NCBI GenBank assembly: GCA_001798455.1
Contig: MGSI01000067.1
Location: 1 to 6,081, forward strand
Length of the DNA stretch: 6,081 nucleotides
Direction: 5' to 3'
DNA from: Deltaproteobacteria bacterium RIFCSPLOWO2_02_FULL_57_26
GTDB lineage: Bacteria; Desulfobacterota; Binatia; UBA9968
Shown: piece after piece, positions 1 to 6,062 of the stretch
How positions within the stretch are numbered: position 1 is the stretch's first letter
Layout: each line of letters begins with the position of its first letter
Translations under genes and position numbers: made by a program
The notes under the pieces: model-generated
What the model was told of the DNA's origin: nothing
Databases searched by the model: none
The model's input: the letters and a program-made list of their open reading frames with translations, nothing else

Positions 1-76
1 TCACGTTGACATGACGTGCCCTTATCGGGTAGTTTCCCGTAAAACTCGGCATGCGGAGATAATTCTGTCCTCTCTG

Positions 77-106
77 TTGACATTTTTTGAATTCTTTAAC
101 TTTGAT
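77..106 (+). promoter_or_regulatory. Possible sigma70-type promoter upstream of the metallophosphoesterase gene
   Basis: A perfect TTGACA hexamer lies at 77-82. After an 18-base spacer there is a weak -10 candidate, TTTGAT, at 101-106 (4 of 6 matches to TATAAT). The patch at about 61-106 is clearly AT-richer than the genes around it. The gene start at 124 would leave only a very short leader. A second TTGACA lies at 6-11 but has no convincing -10 partner. If real, this promoter could drive the whole + strand cluster. Both the promoter and its extent are inferred from sequence alone. Confidence 0.35.
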
Positions 107-123
107 CGGCGCGGGGCCGCCGT

Positions 124-921
124 ATGAGCGTGGCTTCGCACCGCGAGGTGGTTCTCGTTCACAGTTCGGACTTGCATGTGGGGCCCGACGGCAACTTTGG
201 ACAGTCCCGCTCCTTTGATCCGTTGTCAGTTCTACGCGAGGTTCTGGAGACTGCTGCGTCGGTGCGCGCGGATCTCCTGATACTGGCCGGCGATACGTTC
301 GAGAACAATCGCCAGCCATCTCAGCTTCTCGATCGAGCCGCGCGAACCATGAGCGAGCTCGGCGCGCCGATCGTGATTCTGCCCGGCAACCACGACCCGC
401 TGACACCCGACTCGGTCTACCGGCGTGCCGAGCTGGCGACCGGTTCGAACCTGTGCGTGCTCGGGCTCACGGTCGACGAGGCGGTAGTTTTCCCCGGGCT
501 CGGGCTGGAGGTCTGGGGCAGAGCGCACCTGAACTACTCCGACATGTCGCCGCTCTGCAACCCACGACCTCGTTCGACACGCTGGCAGCTCGCTGCAGCG
601 CACGGTCACTACCTCGAAGGACCGGACGAGCCGGGCCGCCTGCTTCCTTCCTGGCTGATCCGCCGCGAAGATCTTATCGCGGCCGGCGCCGATTATGTCG
701 CCCTGGGACACTGGAACCGCGCGGCGCGTGTGGGCGACAAGCACATCAACGCCTACTATTCGGGCTCCCCTGAATATGAAGGCACCGTCAACGTCGTTCG
801 GCTGCGGCAGGATGGCGCGGTCGAAGTGACACGGGCTCCCCTGCGTGCCTCGGCAGCGCGGGGGGGAGTGGAATTGGATAATGCCGGCGTTAATCAAAAG
901 AATACAGGGGGGAATTTGTGA
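124..921 (+). CDS. SbcD/Mre11-like metallophosphoesterase, single-domain (265 aa)
   Basis: Predicted cytosolic calcineurin-like phosphoesterase with a two-metal centre, of the kind that hydrolyses phosphodiesters in DNA or small nucleotides. The family's blocks appear in order: D16-x-H18, G56-D57-T-F-E-N61, G88-N89-H90-D91, a His-Gly block at H160-G161 (H162 nearby), and G195-H196-W197-N198. The last block is normally GHxH, so the second histidine is replaced by Asn. A YSGSPE segment after it resembles SbcD proteins. The protein is much shorter than SbcD (about 400 aa), lacking its C-terminal capping region, and no SbcC-type ATPase gene is adjacent. The tail after about residue 243 is low in complexity and includes a G7 run at 860-866. 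The ATG at 124 has no clear Shine-Dalgarno, but it is chosen because it leaves just 15 residues before the first metal ligand. The stop overlaps the cupin start by 4 nt, so the two are probably co-translated. The substrate is unknown; DNA, cyclic nucleotide or another phosphoester are all possible. Confidence 0.88.
   Translation: MSVASHREVVLVHSSDLHVGPDGNFGQSRSFDPLSVLREVLETAASVRADLLILAGDTFENNRQPSQLLDRAARTMSELGAPIVILPGNHDPLTPDSVYRRAELATGSNLCVLGLTVDEAVVFPGLGLEVWGRAHLNYSDMSPLCNPRPRSTRWQLAAAHGHYLEGPDEPGRLLPSWLIRREDLIAAGADYVALGHWNRAARVGDKHINAYYSGSPEYEGTVNVVRLRQDGAVEVTRAPLRASAARGGVELDNAGVNQKNTGGNL
906..912 (+). promoter_or_regulatory. Ribosome binding site for the GTG-started cupin gene
   Basis: AGGGGGG at 906-912 lies five bases before the GTG at 918. 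The cupin frame has a stop at 891-893 and no other start codon before 918, so this site decides the start. It lies inside the end of the preceding gene, consistent with translational coupling across the GTGA overlap. Confidence 0.7.
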
Positions 922-1250
922 AGTTCGTAAGAATCTATAGCGGTGACGACGGGCGGTCTTACTTTGAAGAGCTGGATGCCAGCGAAGGTTCAGCTCTTTT
1001 CTCGAAGGCGCAGTCCGCAACTGCGGTTGTTTTCAAAAATGACCCGGCCACCCACCTTCTCGATTGGCATCCCGCGCCACGGCGTCAATATTGCATTACT
1101 CTAGCCGGCTCTGCGGACATCCGTATTGGAGACGGCACGGTAAAGACTTTTGGGCCGGGTGACGTTCTTTTGGCCGAAGACCTCACCGGCCAGGGGCACA
1201 CGGTTGTGCCGAAAGGTAACTGGACAAGAGCGTTTGTTCACATCGAATAA
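918..1250 (+). CDS. Small single-domain cupin protein (110 aa)
   Basis: A compact beta-barrel cupin of about the usual length for stand-alone cupins. The N-terminal half leads into a strand-turn-strand block at about 50-73 (W50-H51-P52 ... Q57-Y58 ... L62-A63-G64, then G71-D72-G73). The second cupin motif follows at 78-94 (F78-G79-P80-G81-D82 ... H94). The classic HxHxxxxE metal site of motif 1 is reduced to H51 with Q57, and H94 is the only clear motif 2 ligand, so metal binding, if any, is atypical. There is no signal peptide or membrane segment. The GTG start overlaps the stop of the metallophosphoesterase gene, and the UbiD-family gene follows after 90 nt. Small cupins near catabolic genes may be isomerases, dioxygenase-like enzymes, sensors or chaperone-like binders. 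Nothing here picks one, so the fold is confident and the function open. Confidence 0.85.
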   Translation: MKFVRIYSGDDGRSYFEELDASEGSALFSKAQSATAVVFKNDPATHLLDWHPAPRRQYCITLAGSADIRIGDGTVKTFGPGDVLLAEDLTGQGHTVVPKGNWTRAFVHIE

Positions 1251-1323
1251 GACATAAGGGAGAGCAGGAGCCTGGAGGAACAGGTGACGGTGTTTGGGAC
1301 ATTGATCGCAACTCCAGAGCGCG

Positions 1324-1330
1324 AAGGAGG
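1324..1330 (+). promoter_or_regulatory. Ribosome binding site for the UbiD-family gene
   Basis: AAGGAGG at 1324-1330 is a near-perfect anti-16S match, 10 bases before the ATG at 1341. It is the strongest Shine-Dalgarno in the window, suggesting that the decarboxylase is well translated independently of the cupin upstream. Confidence 0.8.
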
Positions 1331-1340
1331 TTAGGATTCC

Positions 1341-2711
1341 ATGGCCAAAGATCTGCGTGGTTTCATCGCAGAGCTGGAAGAGAAATCGCCCGAGGATGTG
1401 GCGCGCGTCAAGAAACTGGTTTCTCCCCGCTACGAGATGTCGGCGATTCTCACCCACCTGGAGAGGAAAAAGCGCCTTCCGCTGCTCTACTTCGAAAACG
1501 TCGAGGGAGGCAGGGCGCCCGTTGTGATCAACGCCATGGCCAGCCGCCCCCTGATGGCCATGGCCATGGAAACAAAACCGGAGGATCTGGCCAGGAAATT
1601 CATCGAACGTCAGGCAAATGTGATTCCGCCGGTGGAGGTGAGCGACGGACCGGTTCAGGAAGCAATCAGAGTAGGCGATGACGTCGATCTGGCAGAGCTC
1701 CCAATGCTGACCCATTACGACGTCAACGTCGCACCCTACATTACGGCGGGCATCGTCGTCGCCCAGGACCCCGATACCGGCGTGAGAAACACGAGCTACA
1801 ACCGGCTCATGATGGCGGGTAAGCGGGAGCTCAGGATCTTTATGGCCATCGGGAGGCACCTGTGGACCCTTCACAACAAAATGGAGCGCCGGGACCAACC
1901 CCTCCCTGTCGCCATCGTGATCGGCGTCCATCCCCTCTTTGCTTTAGGGGCTCAAGCCTTTACGCCGGCGGACGAAGACGAGTACGCGGTGATCGGGGGC
2001 ATGATGAACGAGCCTTTGCGCCTGGTCAAAGCCAAAACGGTACCCCTGCTGGTGCCGGCCGACGCGGAGCTCGTCGTGGAGGGGCGGATGCTACCCCACG
2101 TCCGGCGCGAGGAGGGGCCGTTTGGGGAGTTCACCGGCCATGCGGTCGAGAAGGACGACCGTCAGGTCATCGAAGTGACCGCCGTCACGCACCGAAAGAA
2201 CTACATCTTTCAGGACATCCACGCGGGATACACCGAGCACAAGTTGATGGGTGCGGTCCCCAGAGAAGCCGCGCTCCTCAAGGCCGTGCGCAACGCCGTC
2301 CCTACAGTGAAGGATGTCTGCATGCCTGTTTCGGGAAACTGTCGCTTTCACGCCTATATCTCGATCACGAAACGTACGCCGGGTCAGGCGAAAAACGCCA
2401 TCTGCGCCGCTATCGCTTCCGATATGTTGCTCAAGCACGTGGTCGTCGTGGACGACGACATCGACGTCTTCGACGAGGAAGCGGTCCTCTGGGCCGTCTC
2501 CAACCGTTTTCAGGCGGATCGCGGCCTCGTGGTGATTGCCAACGCTCAGGGAAGCGAGCTGGATCCTACAGCAGGCCCGGGCGGCGTGAACGCGAAAATG
2601 GGTATCGATGCGACCAAACCCTTGGGTGGTTTCCCGCCGCCGCTCCGGGTCCCCGATGAGGTCATGAATCGGATTCGCCTGGAGGACTTTTTGCCCCACT
2701 TTGCTAAATAA
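1341..2711 (+). CDS. UbiD-family prenylated-FMN-dependent decarboxylase (456 aa)
   Basis: Predicted cytosolic, reversible (de)carboxylase of an aromatic or alpha,beta-unsaturated acid, using prenylated FMN made by a UbiX-type prenyltransferase (not in this window). Aligned by eye to the fungal ferulate decarboxylase Fdc1, the metal ligands appear conserved: N150 and H173 have the same 23-residue spacing as N168/H191, and E224 (in a GGMMNEP segment) is the likely third. The catalytic Arg-Glu-Glu set is present as R155 (five residues after N150, as in Fdc1) and E258/E263 in EGPFGE. The C-terminal half has the family's VVVVDDDIDVFD block (367-378) and GIDATKP (421-427). The length matches bacterial UbiD homologues, slightly shorter than ubiquinone-pathway UbiD (about 490). 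No ubiquinone genes are nearby, and the neighbours are hydroxylase subunits, so a catabolic aromatic-acid role is more likely than quinone synthesis. All key residues are intact, so the enzyme should be active. The substrate cannot be read from the sequence. Confidence 0.95.
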   Translation: MAKDLRGFIAELEEKSPEDVARVKKLVSPRYEMSAILTHLERKKRLPLLYFENVEGGRAPVVINAMASRPLMAMAMETKPEDLARKFIERQANVIPPVEVSDGPVQEAIRVGDDVDLAELPMLTHYDVNVAPYITAGIVVAQDPDTGVRNTSYNRLMMAGKRELRIFMAIGRHLWTLHNKMERRDQPLPVAIVIGVHPLFALGAQAFTPADEDEYAVIGGMMNEPLRLVKAKTVPLLVPADAELVVEGRMLPHVRREEGPFGEFTGHAVEKDDRQVIEVTAVTHRKNYIFQDIHAGYTEHKLMGAVPREAALLKAVRNAVPTVKDVCMPVSGNCRFHAYISITKRTPGQAKNAICAAIASDMLLKHVVVVDDDIDVFDEEAVLWAVSNRFQADRGLVVIANAQGSELDPTAGPGGVNAKMGIDATKPLGGFPPPLRVPDEVMNRIRLEDFLPHFAK

Positions 2712-2712
2712 G

Positions 2713-2765
2713 CGTGCCTCGTGCTCGGTATTCGTGCTCGCTCACGAACACGAGCCACGAACACG
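2713..2765 (+). repeat. Long imperfect inverted repeat (hairpin) just after the decarboxylase stop
   Basis: A long stem can be drawn beginning two bases after the UbiD-family stop codon. The apical stem is TTCGTG (2731-2736) with CACGAA (2743-2748) around a six-base loop. Below it CTCG (2724-2727) pairs with CGAG (2751-2754), then TCGTG (2719-2723) with CACGA (2756-2760, one base offset) and CGTG (2713-2716) with CACG (2762-2765), separated by small bulges. The arms are built from recurring TCGTG-like units. The bases that follow contain no T-tract, so it is not a canonical intrinsic terminator. A role in mRNA 3' end stability or processing, or as a palindromic intergenic element, is inferred. 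Confidence 0.55.
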
Positions 2766-2771
2766 GTTTCT

Positions 2772-2795
2772 CCGTCGGCGTTGACTCGCCGGCGG
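2772..2795 (+). repeat. Second hairpin in the decarboxylase-hydroxylase gap
   Basis: CCGTCGGCG (2772-2780) pairs with CGCCGGCGG (2787-2795) around the hexaloop TTGACT. This gives a 9-bp stem that is perfect apart from one T-G (G-U in RNA) pair. It is very GC-rich and should be stable. The bases after it (CATTATGCTT) are not a T-run, so it is not a standard Rho-independent terminator. Together with the hairpin at 2713-2765 it may partly separate expression of the decarboxylase from the hydroxylase genes downstream. Confidence 0.5.
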
Positions 2796-2836
2796 CATTA
2801 TGCTTAGAGAGAGCAGAGCCGATTTGAAGAGGGTAG

Positions 2837-3694
2837 ATGACCATCCCGGAATTCGAGCTTCTGAGGCCCAGGACCCTCGGCGAGGCAAGCGAGCTTCTCT
2901 TAAAGCACGGCGACGAGGCCCGGCTGCTCGCCGGCGGAACGACGCTGGTGATCCTCATGAAGCAGCGTACCGCCTATTACCCGCACCTGATCGACCTCCA
3001 GGCAATCGCCGGGCTCGACCACATTACGGCTGACGGTGGCGGGATCCGGATCGGCGCCATGGCAACACCGCGGGCCGTGGAATGCTCGCCGATCATTCGC
3101 AACCGCTTTCCGGCTCTGGCCGATGCTTGCGGCAAGATCGGCAACGTGCGCATTAGAGCCACGGCTACCGTGGGCGGGAACCTGGCGCACGCCGACTATC
3201 GCCTCGATCCGCCTCCGGTGTTTCTGATTCTGCGTGCCGAACTAGTTCTGGCAGGGCCGAGTCAATCGCGCACCGTACCGATCAAGGACTTCTACCGCGG
3301 CCTATACGAAACGGCGCTCGAGCCAGGAGAGATCCTGGTCGAAGTCAGAATCCCGACCGCGCCCACCGGCAGCCGGACGCTGTATCTGAAATTCAGCTCG
3401 CTTTCCGCCAACGACTGGCCCTGCCTGGGGGTCGCCGCCCTCCTGAGGCTCAGCGGTAACCGATGCGACGAGCTCAGGCTTGCCGTGAGCGGGCTGGCCA
3501 TGAAGCCGCTCCTGATCCAAGGGCTCGAATTTGTCCGAAACGAAGCGATCACGGACAGTCTGCTCGATGAGATCACGCGAATCGTCGACCAACAGATCTC
3601 TCCGATCACGGATCTACGCGGCTCGGAATGGTACAAGCGCGAGATGGCACGGGTATTCGTCAAACGGGCGATTCGCGAGCTGGAAAAGGGCTGA
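2837..3694 (+). CDS. FAD-binding subunit of a xanthine dehydrogenase-family molybdenum hydroxylase (CoxM-like, 285 aa)
   Basis: Medium subunit of a three-subunit Mo hydroxylase. It carries the FAD that passes electrons from the 2Fe-2S subunit to an acceptor. The first FAD-contact motif is A32-G33-G34-T35-T36-L37. It is followed by the family's IRIGAMAT block (70-77) and the second motif T111-V-G-G-N115-L-A-H-A-D120. The C-terminal third (about 175-280) corresponds to the CO dehydrogenase flavoprotein C-terminal domain. Length is typical for CoxM-type subunits. Its four cysteines (in VECSP, DACGK, DWPCL and NRCDE contexts) are scattered, so it lacks the extra 4Fe-4S insertion of the 4-hydroxybenzoyl-CoA reductase beta subunit. 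The usual ADPxxD after the second motif is ADYRLDPPP. The ATG at 2837 is preceded by GAAGAGGG (2826-2833), an acceptable though close ribosome binding site, and the family's PxFELLRP-type N-terminus starts right there. The molybdopterin subunit follows after 26 nt, clearly in one operon. Confidence 0.93.
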   Translation: MTIPEFELLRPRTLGEASELLLKHGDEARLLAGGTTLVILMKQRTAYYPHLIDLQAIAGLDHITADGGGIRIGAMATPRAVECSPIIRNRFPALADACGKIGNVRIRATATVGGNLAHADYRLDPPPVFLILRAELVLAGPSQSRTVPIKDFYRGLYETALEPGEILVEVRIPTAPTGSRTLYLKFSSLSANDWPCLGVAALLRLSGNRCDELRLAVSGLAMKPLLIQGLEFVRNEAITDSLLDEITRIVDQQISPITDLRGSEWYKREMARVFVKRAIRELEKG

Positions 3695-3710
3695 TAGGCG
3701 CAAAGAAACC

Positions 3711-3718
3711 GGGAGAGG
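3711..3718 (+). promoter_or_regulatory. Ribosome binding site fixing the start of the molybdopterin subunit
   Basis: GGGAGAGG at 3711-3718, with the core GGAG five bases before the ATG at 3721, supports that start. The frame stays open upstream to an ATG at 3628 inside the FAD-subunit gene, but the 31 extra residues do not look like this family, whose N-terminus begins with a VGxSVxRxDAxxKATG-type segment immediately after 3721. Confidence 0.7.
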
Positions 3719-3720
3719 CG

Positions 3721-6060
3721 ATGTCGGATTACGCCGTAGTTGGGCATTCGGTTTATCGGAAAGACGCGGTGCAAAAAGCCACCGGACAGGTCCTCCACGT
3801 GGGCAACATCGAGATGCCTGGCATGCTTCACGTCGCCGTTCTGCGAAGCCCCTACCCGCACGCTCGTATAACCGGCATCGATAAAGCGCGCGCGCAAGCG
3901 CTCGCGGGCGTGGCGGCCGTGCTCACGGGGGCGGACGTCGCCGCCATGCCCGGTGTAGACCCTTGCTTTGGCCCCGCATTTCGCGATCAGCCCATTCTCG
4001 CCATCGACCGCGTCCTTCACATCGGCGATCCGGTCGTGGCCGTCGCCGCATTAGACCGGCGGCTGGCGGAAGACGCCCTTCAGCTCGTTGACATCGACTA
4101 CGAGCCTCTTCCACCTATTCTGGACGTCCTCGAAGCGGTAAAACCCGAAGCCCCTGTCCTGCATCCGAAGCTTAGGCCCGCTGGAACCTTCGCCGATCTC
4201 GCTCACGTTCGAGCGGGACAGAGCTCCAACGTCTGCTACCACTTCAAGCTACGCAAAGGAGACGTGGAGAAGGCCTTTGCGGAAGCCGACAGGGTCTTCG
4301 AGGACACCTTCCGCTCGCCACCGGCCCAACACGTGCCCATGGAACCCCATGTGACCCTTGCCTACCTCGACGAGAACCAGCGAATCAATGTCTGGTCGGC
4401 GACCCAGACTCCCTCTTATGTGCGCACCGAGCTCTCGGCGATTTTCGGCCTGCCCATGAGCCGGATAAGAGTCCGGGTTCCCTACCTCGGTGGTGGCTAC
4501 GGCGCGAAGCTGTATGCCAAGCTGGAGCCTCTGGTCACCGCGCTCGCCCTGGTCACGCGCCGGCCCGTGCGTTACGCTCTGACCCGAGAGGAGGAGTTCG
4601 TCACGATCACGAAACACGGCGTGGTCGCGAAGCTGAAAACGGCGGTCAAGGACGGCACGATCACGGGGCGAAAATGCGAGGTGTACTGGGACACGGGCGC
4701 GTATGCCGAGATCGGTCCCAGGATCGTGCACAAATCCGGCTACACATCGGCAGGTCCCTATCGAATGCCCAACGTGTGGATCGACGGTTACTGCGTCTAC
4801 ACCAATAAGCCTCCGGCCGGGGCGTTCCGGGGCTTCGGTGTGCCCCAGGTCATTTGGGCCTATGACTCCCAGATGGACATCATCGCGCGCGCCCTCGGAG
4901 CCGATCCGGTGGAGTTCCGCCTGCGCCACGCCCTGGATGAGGGCGAGGAGTTCGCGACCGGCACGCCGGTGCAGGCTTTCGGCCTCAAGCCATCGATCAA
5001 ACAGGCAGCCGAGGCGATCGAGTGGTCGAAGCCGAGGCCGGCAAAACGCGGCACGAAAGCCCGCGGCAAAGGGATCGCGGCCGGGGTGAAGGCTGTCCTG
5101 ACTCCTTCTATCTCCGGCGCCATCGTGACCCTGAGCGCCGACGGCAGCGTCAACATTCTCAGCAGCACGGTCGAGATGGGCCAGGGGGCGGAAACCATGA
5201 TGGCCCAGATCGTCGCCGAAGAGCTTGGGGTCGCCTTCGAGCAGGTGCACATCGTTCAACCGGACACGGATATCACGCCCTACGACACGATCACGGCGGG
5301 GAGCCGCTCGACGTACCACATGGGAAACGCCGTCCGCATGGCGGCCGCGAAGATCAAAACCGAGCTGTTCGCGATCGTGGCCTCCAAGCTGGAGGTCAAT
5401 CCGGAAGACCTGGTCGCCCGCGGCGCTCGCATATACGTCAGGGGCAGCCCGGAGCGCGGCATGCGGATCAGCGAGGCATTTCTCGCCAAGTTCGGCAGTC
5501 TCGGAACGACCCTGACCGGAGAGGCGATCTGCCAAACCATGGCCATGCCCATGGATCCCGAGACCGGGCAGTCGGAGAAATGCACGGAATACTGGTTCCC
5601 CTCCGCGACCGCGGTCGAGCTGGAGGTCGATACGGAAACCGGGCAGGTCAGCATCCTCAAGTTCTTCGCCGTGGGCGATGCCGGGACAGCGATCAACCCC
5701 AAGCATTGCGAGCAGCAACTGCTGGGTTCGGCCATTACCCACCTCGGCCTTACGTTGTTCGAGGAGATGGTCTTCGATGAGGGCCGTCTTCTGAATGGCT
5801 CTCTACTCGACTATCAAATTGCTTCGGTCAAGGATATGCCCGAGGATTTTCGTTCCATCGTGGTCGAAGTCCCGCACGAAAGCGGCCCGTTCGGAGCCAA
5901 GGGGGTAGGCGAGACCGGGGCGCTCACGGTGTCTGCAGCGATCGCCAACGCCGTTGAGGATGCGACCGGCGTCAGAATCCGCGAGCTGCCCCTGACACCC
6001 GAAAAGATCCTGCGCCATCTTTCCGCCCTCAAACCTCCAAGGCCGGCAGGGAAAAGATAA
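3721..6060 (+). CDS. Molybdopterin-binding catalytic subunit of a xanthine dehydrogenase/aldehyde oxidase-family hydroxylase (779 aa)
   Basis: Large subunit holding the molybdenum-pterin cofactor, the site of substrate hydroxylation (or reductive dehydroxylation). Residues 1-110 form the aldehyde oxidase/xanthine dehydrogenase a/b hammerhead domain, and the rest is the two-part Mo-cofactor domain. Compared by eye with bovine xanthine dehydrogenase: Q229 in WSATQTP matches Q767; G257-G-G-Y-G-A-K263 is the GGGFGGK loop; R370 in GAFRGFGVPQ (367-376) matches R880; and the catalytic base is E731 in KGVGE, matching E1261. A further cofactor segment, EMGQGAETM, is near 482-490. L264 stands where the enzyme's purine-recognising E802 would be, so xanthine is an unlikely substrate. 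The loop is GAFRGFG, not the Cys-bearing AYRCSFR of form I CO dehydrogenase. Length is normal and no Tat signal is seen, so it is probably cytosolic. The FAD subunit lies 26 nt upstream. A 2Fe-2S subunit is required but not between them, so it should be elsewhere, most simply downstream. Aromatic, heteroaromatic or aldehyde substrates all remain possible. Confidence 0.95.
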   Translation: MSDYAVVGHSVYRKDAVQKATGQVLHVGNIEMPGMLHVAVLRSPYPHARITGIDKARAQALAGVAAVLTGADVAAMPGVDPCFGPAFRDQPILAIDRVLHIGDPVVAVAALDRRLAEDALQLVDIDYEPLPPILDVLEAVKPEAPVLHPKLRPAGTFADLAHVRAGQSSNVCYHFKLRKGDVEKAFAEADRVFEDTFRSPPAQHVPMEPHVTLAYLDENQRINVWSATQTPSYVRTELSAIFGLPMSRIRVRVPYLGGGYGAKLYAKLEPLVTALALVTRRPVRYALTREEEFVTITKHGVVAKLKTAVKDGTITGRKCEVYWDTGAYAEIGPRIVHKSGYTSAGPYRMPNVWIDGYCVYTNKPPAGAFRGFGVPQVIWAYDSQMDIIARALGADPVEFRLRHALDEGEEFATGTPVQAFGLKPSIKQAAEAIEWSKPRPAKRGTKARGKGIAAGVKAVLTPSISGAIVTLSADGSVNILSSTVEMGQGAETMMAQIVAEELGVAFEQVHIVQPDTDITPYDTITAGSRSTYHMGNAVRMAAAKIKTELFAIVASKLEVNPEDLVARGARIYVRGSPERGMRISEAFLAKFGSLGTTLTGEAICQTMAMPMDPETGQSEKCTEYWFPSATAVELEVDTETGQVSILKFFAVGDAGTAINPKHCEQQLLGSAITHLGLTLFEEMVFDEGRLLNGSLLDYQIASVKDMPEDFRSIVVEVPHESGPFGAKGVGETGALTVSAAIANAVEDATGVRIRELPLTPEKILRHLSALKPPRPAGKR
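6048..6056 (+). promoter_or_regulatory. Ribosome binding site for the gene entering at the window end
   Basis: AGGGAAAAG at 6048-6056 lies inside the last codons of the molybdopterin subunit gene, six bases before the ATG at 6063. Its spacing supports translation of a further gene in the same operon. Confidence 0.5.
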
Positions 6061-6062
6061 CC

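Noticed and set aside
860..917. Frameshift at the G7 run producing a phosphoesterase-cupin fusion
   Set aside because: The cupin frame contains a TAA at 891-893 between the G run and the GTG start, so slippage could not produce a fusion.
124..921. Annotating the phosphoesterase as the SbcD exonuclease subunit
   Set aside because: It is far shorter than SbcD, lacks the capping domain, has GHWN in place of GHxH, and no SbcC gene is adjacent. Only the superfamily is supported.
1101..1931. A 276-codon - strand frame across the cupin and decarboxylase genes
   Set aside because: It spans two well-supported + strand genes and their spacer, with no recognisable motif of its own, so it is a shadow frame.
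1341..2711. Assigning the decarboxylase as ubiquinone-biosynthesis UbiD
   Set aside because: No ubiquinone genes are present, the protein is shorter, and the neighbours are hydroxylase subunits. Family membership is secure but that role is not.
2713..2795. Intrinsic terminator ending the decarboxylase transcript
   Set aside because: Both hairpins are strong, but neither is followed by a run of T residues, so they are listed as inverted repeats.
2781..2809. Promoter with TTGACT as -35 before the FAD-subunit gene
   Set aside because: No acceptable -10 hexamer occurs at 16-18 bases spacing. The TATGCT at 2799-2804 is too close, and the TTGACT forms the loop of a stable hairpin.
3628..3720. N-terminal extension of the molybdopterin subunit from an ATG at 3628
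   Set aside because: It would overlap the FAD-subunit gene by 67 bases and add 31 residues unlike the family. The ATG at 3721 has a good ribosome binding site and starts at the family's usual N-terminus.
4249..5742. A 497-codon open frame on the - strand opposite the molybdopterin subunit
   Set aside because: It lies wholly antisense to a gene with intact family motifs. Long antisense frames are expected from GC-rich third-position bias, and its Arg/His/Gly/Asp-rich translation resembles no family I recognise.
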